NCBI GenBank assembly: GCA_024275575.1
Contig: JAJRYV010000030.1
Span: 41,303-105,302 of the forward strand
Direction of reading: 5' to 3'
Origin: a bacterium
GTDB lineage: Bacteria > Zhuqueibacterota > Zhuqueibacteria > Zhuqueibacterales > Geothermadaptataceae
Length of the DNA: 64,000 bases
Numbering within the stretch: the first letter of the stretch is position 1; the number at the start of each line of letters is the position of its first letter. The notes beneath the pieces were generated by a model. The model made no database searches. It worked only from the letters and a program-made list of their open reading frames with translations, and had not been told where the DNA came from. A program made the translations under genes and the position numbers. Shown here piece by piece: positions 62,429 through 64,000 of this stretch.

Positions 62429-63566
62429 CTTGGTTTCGAGCGTGTTTTTCCGCTGCCGGCCATTTGTCTGTGGCGAAGTAAAAATATATTAGGGCCATAA
62501 AAGATACGAACGAAGAGAGTAAAAGCCAGATGAAATATCGCCAAATTGAAAATCGGGTCTGACATCTCTTTGAAAAATACTGTAAAAGGGCACCTTCAAA
62601 TGCAAAACAACTAACTGGAATGATAAGAAATCCCGCTGGTAAATTACCTGCAATAATGATCAGCGGCAGCAGCATAAACAGTACACGCAAGAGCTCATAA
62701 AGCGCAAATCCCAGTGCAACTCCGGGGGTAAATCCGGAAGAAGCTGAGACATGCCGCCCACGGCGCAAAAAATATTGGCGCAGATCGACCGGCGCCTCGC
62801 TGGCCACATGGGTTTCGGCGGTAAAAGAGAATTTACAGTGCAAATGGTTCTTTGCGTTTAACCGCTGTACGAGCAGATCATCATCACCGGAAATCCGATG
62901 ACTGATAGCCGGCAGAATATTCAGATTGTTATATAATTCTCTACGGATAATCAGATTTCTGCCGCTGGCCATAAAAGGATGTTGCCAGCCGGCGCCCGCA
63001 GCGGCGCTCACATTGTTGATGAGTGCATCGATTTCGGACAAAATGCCTGCGAGATTTTTTTTATTGGTTTGAATTGGTGCGAAACCCATCACCAGGTCTG
63101 TTGTCGGTGTGCACAGCTTTGCGAGTATCGAAAGCCAGGTCGCAGGCGGGCGGCAATCAGCATCAGTGAAAACCAGAAAAGCATTCCCGGCGAGCTGTGC
63201 GCCATGCCACAAGGCGTTTTTTTTGTTGCTCCAGCCGCAGCGTGGTATCACTTTGTGAATTTGATATTCAAAAGTGCTGTTTTTTAAACGAGCAGGAACA
63301 GTAACTGGAATCTCAGTCTGCCCGTTGAAAACCAGAATGAGCTCGAAGTTTTCATGCGTAAAATCCTGGTTCCGTAGTTGATTTAACAATCTGGCAAGCG
63401 ACATGCTGTCATTTCTTGCTGCTACGATGATTGAAAAAGTGCAATTATCAGGGTTATAGAATGTTGTGGATTGTGCTTTTTTAAGACCGGTAAAAATGAA
63501 TAAGAGTATCGAAAACCAGGCGAGGGCAAGTAGAGGTAGCAGGATGAAGGGGAGAATCAATTGCAT
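62418..63566 (-). CDS. GT2-family membrane glycosyltransferase, first gene of the operon
   Basis: A 382-residue GT2 enzyme with an N-terminal helix (about 5-28). FSIIVAARNDSMSLARLLNQLRNQDF, ELILVFNGQ, AFLVFTDADCRPPATWLSIL, RISGDDDLLVQRL and RGRHVSASSG are the GT-A and acceptor motifs. C-terminal helices include FMLLPLIIIAGNLPAGFLIIPV and WRYFIWLLLSSFVSFMALIYFYF. It is less similar to the two GT2 genes at the operon end than they are to each other. It starts the operon (ATG near 63566). Confidence 0.87.
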   Translation of the reverse strand: MQLILPFILLPLLALAWFSILLFIFTGLKKAQSTTFYNPDNCTFSIIVAARNDSMSLARLLNQLRNQDFTHENFELILVFNGQTEIPVTVPARLKNSTFEYQIHKVIPRCGWSNKKNALWHGAQLAGNAFLVFTDADCRPPATWLSILAKLCTPTTDLVMGFAPIQTNKKNLAGILSEIDALINNVSAAAGAGWQHPFMASGRNLIIRRELYNNLNILPAISHRISGDDDLLVQRLNAKNHLHCKFSFTAETHVASEAPVDLRQYFLRRGRHVSASSGFTPGVALGFALYELLRVLFMLLPLIIIAGNLPAGFLIIPVSCFAFEGALLQYFSKRCQTRFSIWRYFIWLLLSSFVSFMALIYFYFATDKWPAAEKHARNQDDS

Positions 63567-63689
63567 AGATCAGATTGTTACCAGAAACCTTATTAACTAT
63601 GATCAATTTAAAGACAACATATCTCAAGTGTTTACTCTGTTCAGCACACCAGGCGGATGCTGACCGTGCCTGCTTGAAACTTCTCACTT

Positions 63690-63747
63690 GTCCAAAGTTC
63701 GCCCCGCTTCGGCAAGCTCAGGGAGCGCTTCTCTGACGCATACTGAA
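63690..63747 (+). repeat. Second copy of the element A core (repeat C)
   Basis: Aligns over ~56 bases with 20009-20064, including an exact 22-base run (63713-63734). It lies in the non-coding interval upstream of the - strand operon. TGCCTG (63667-63672) and CAGGCA (63760-63765) flank it as short inverted words. It confirms that element A is dispersed in this genome. Confidence 0.7.
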
Positions 63748-63905
63748 TAGTGACGTTACCAGGCATTTATCTGTTTACTGATGAATCTCAGTAAAGATAA
63801 TAGGGGAATTAAGCAAGGGTAAAAAATAAAAACCAGAATATCGCCTAATAATACTATCACAGATGTTCTGCCTCACACGAAATGGTACATTCATAACTTA
63901 GCACC

Positions 63906-63935
63906 TTGACATGTATTCCTTCGATTTATTAGTTT
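63906..63935 (+). promoter_or_regulatory. Promoter-like sequence before the right-edge leader
   Basis: A perfect -35 box TTGACA (63906-63911) with a partial -10 (TAGTTT at 63930-63935, 18-base spacing). The expected start point (about 63941) coincides with the first base pairs of the folded element at 63939. No gene follows before the window ends. Confidence 0.4.
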
Positions 63936-63938
63936 AAT

Positions 63939-63991
63939 GCACCTTCGGAGGATAGGGCAATCCGGGGACGGAACCCGAGCGCCGAAGGTGC
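63939..63991 (+). ncRNA. Three-way-junction leader or small RNA, cut by the window end
   Basis: A 10-bp closing stem (GCACCTTCGG 63939-63948 with CCGAAGGTGC 63982-63991) encloses two hairpins: GGAT-AGGGCA-ATCC (63950-63963) and GGG-ACGGAA-CCC (about 63965-63976). The pattern is that of a riboswitch-type aptamer or structured leader. The word CCGAAGGTGC resembles part of the glycine aptamer (CCGAAGGxGC), but the rest does not fit. Its class is undecided. Confidence 0.4.
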
Positions 63992-64000
63992 GATGTACGA

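Noticed and set aside
63939..64000. Glycine riboswitch
   Set aside because: Only CCGAAGGTGC matches; the other conserved aptamer parts are absent or outside the window, and the word is also one arm of a simple inverted repeat.

Overview
The window reads as a chromosomal segment of a motile, Gram-negative-type bacterium. It encodes L- and P-ring proteins (FlgH, FlgI), outer-membrane-type barrels, and a subtilase with a C-terminal tail of the kind recognised by the type IX secretion system. That tail, the FliW/CsrA pair, the polar-flagellum proteins FlhF/FlhG and the moderate GC content point to the FCB side of the tree (Calditrichota, KSB1 or a relative). This placement is an inference from gene content only. 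No rRNA, tRNA, CRISPR array or transposase was found.

Region 1 (1-19854, all + strand) is a large flagellar cluster: flhA (5' end outside the window), flhF, flhG, a small membrane protein, fliA (sigma-28), an HDOD protein, an AMIN/TPR membrane protein, a FliK-like protein and a stand-alone FlhB C-terminal domain. A partner-switching module follows (RsbW-like kinase, STAS antagonist, GAF protein, and a response-regulator/PAS/DHp protein without an ATPase domain). Then come flgF, flgG, flgA, flgH, flgI, flgJ-SLT, flgN-like, flgK, flgL, fliW and csrA, closed by a terminator. A well-formed sigma-54 promoter stands before flgF. flgI carries an in-frame TAA.

Region 2 (19941-39982, + strand) is a surface-glycan locus that starts from a good sigma-28 promoter, so it is probably a flagellin (or flagellum-linked) glycosylation island. 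It encodes a 1228-residue TPR protein with three glycosyltransferase modules, a Gmd / ColD-like / Fcl-like set that fits a GDP-3,6-dideoxyhexose pathway, and a methyltransferase. It also encodes a Maf/DUF115-like protein, a PLP aminotransferase, a radical SAM enzyme and another glycosyltransferase. An unusual set of four follows: a GAPDH-like enzyme, a CMP-sugar-type cytidylyltransferase, an FAH-family protein and a 2-hydroxyacid dehydrogenase. Two paralogous GT2-TPR proteins end the locus; the first is interrupted by an in-frame TAA. Palindromic repeats lie between several of these genes.

Region 3 (40170-55282) is mixed housekeeping and signalling: a small barrel-like protein, a HAD phosphatase, two hybrid histidine kinases, an unknown membrane protein preceded by a hairpin-rich non-coding stretch, an M1 aminopeptidase, an AlkD-type glycosylase, a leucine/glutamate-type dehydrogenase, and a type IX-tailed subtilase with its own terminator.

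Region 4 (55912-63566, - strand) is a compact seven-gene operon for a second polysaccharide or glycolipid: three GT2 enzymes, a SPASM radical SAM enzyme, a flippase-like membrane protein, a NodB deacetylase and a Wzi-like outer-membrane protein. The right edge (63567-64000) holds a repeat, a promoter-like sequence and the start of a folded leader or small RNA cut by the window end.
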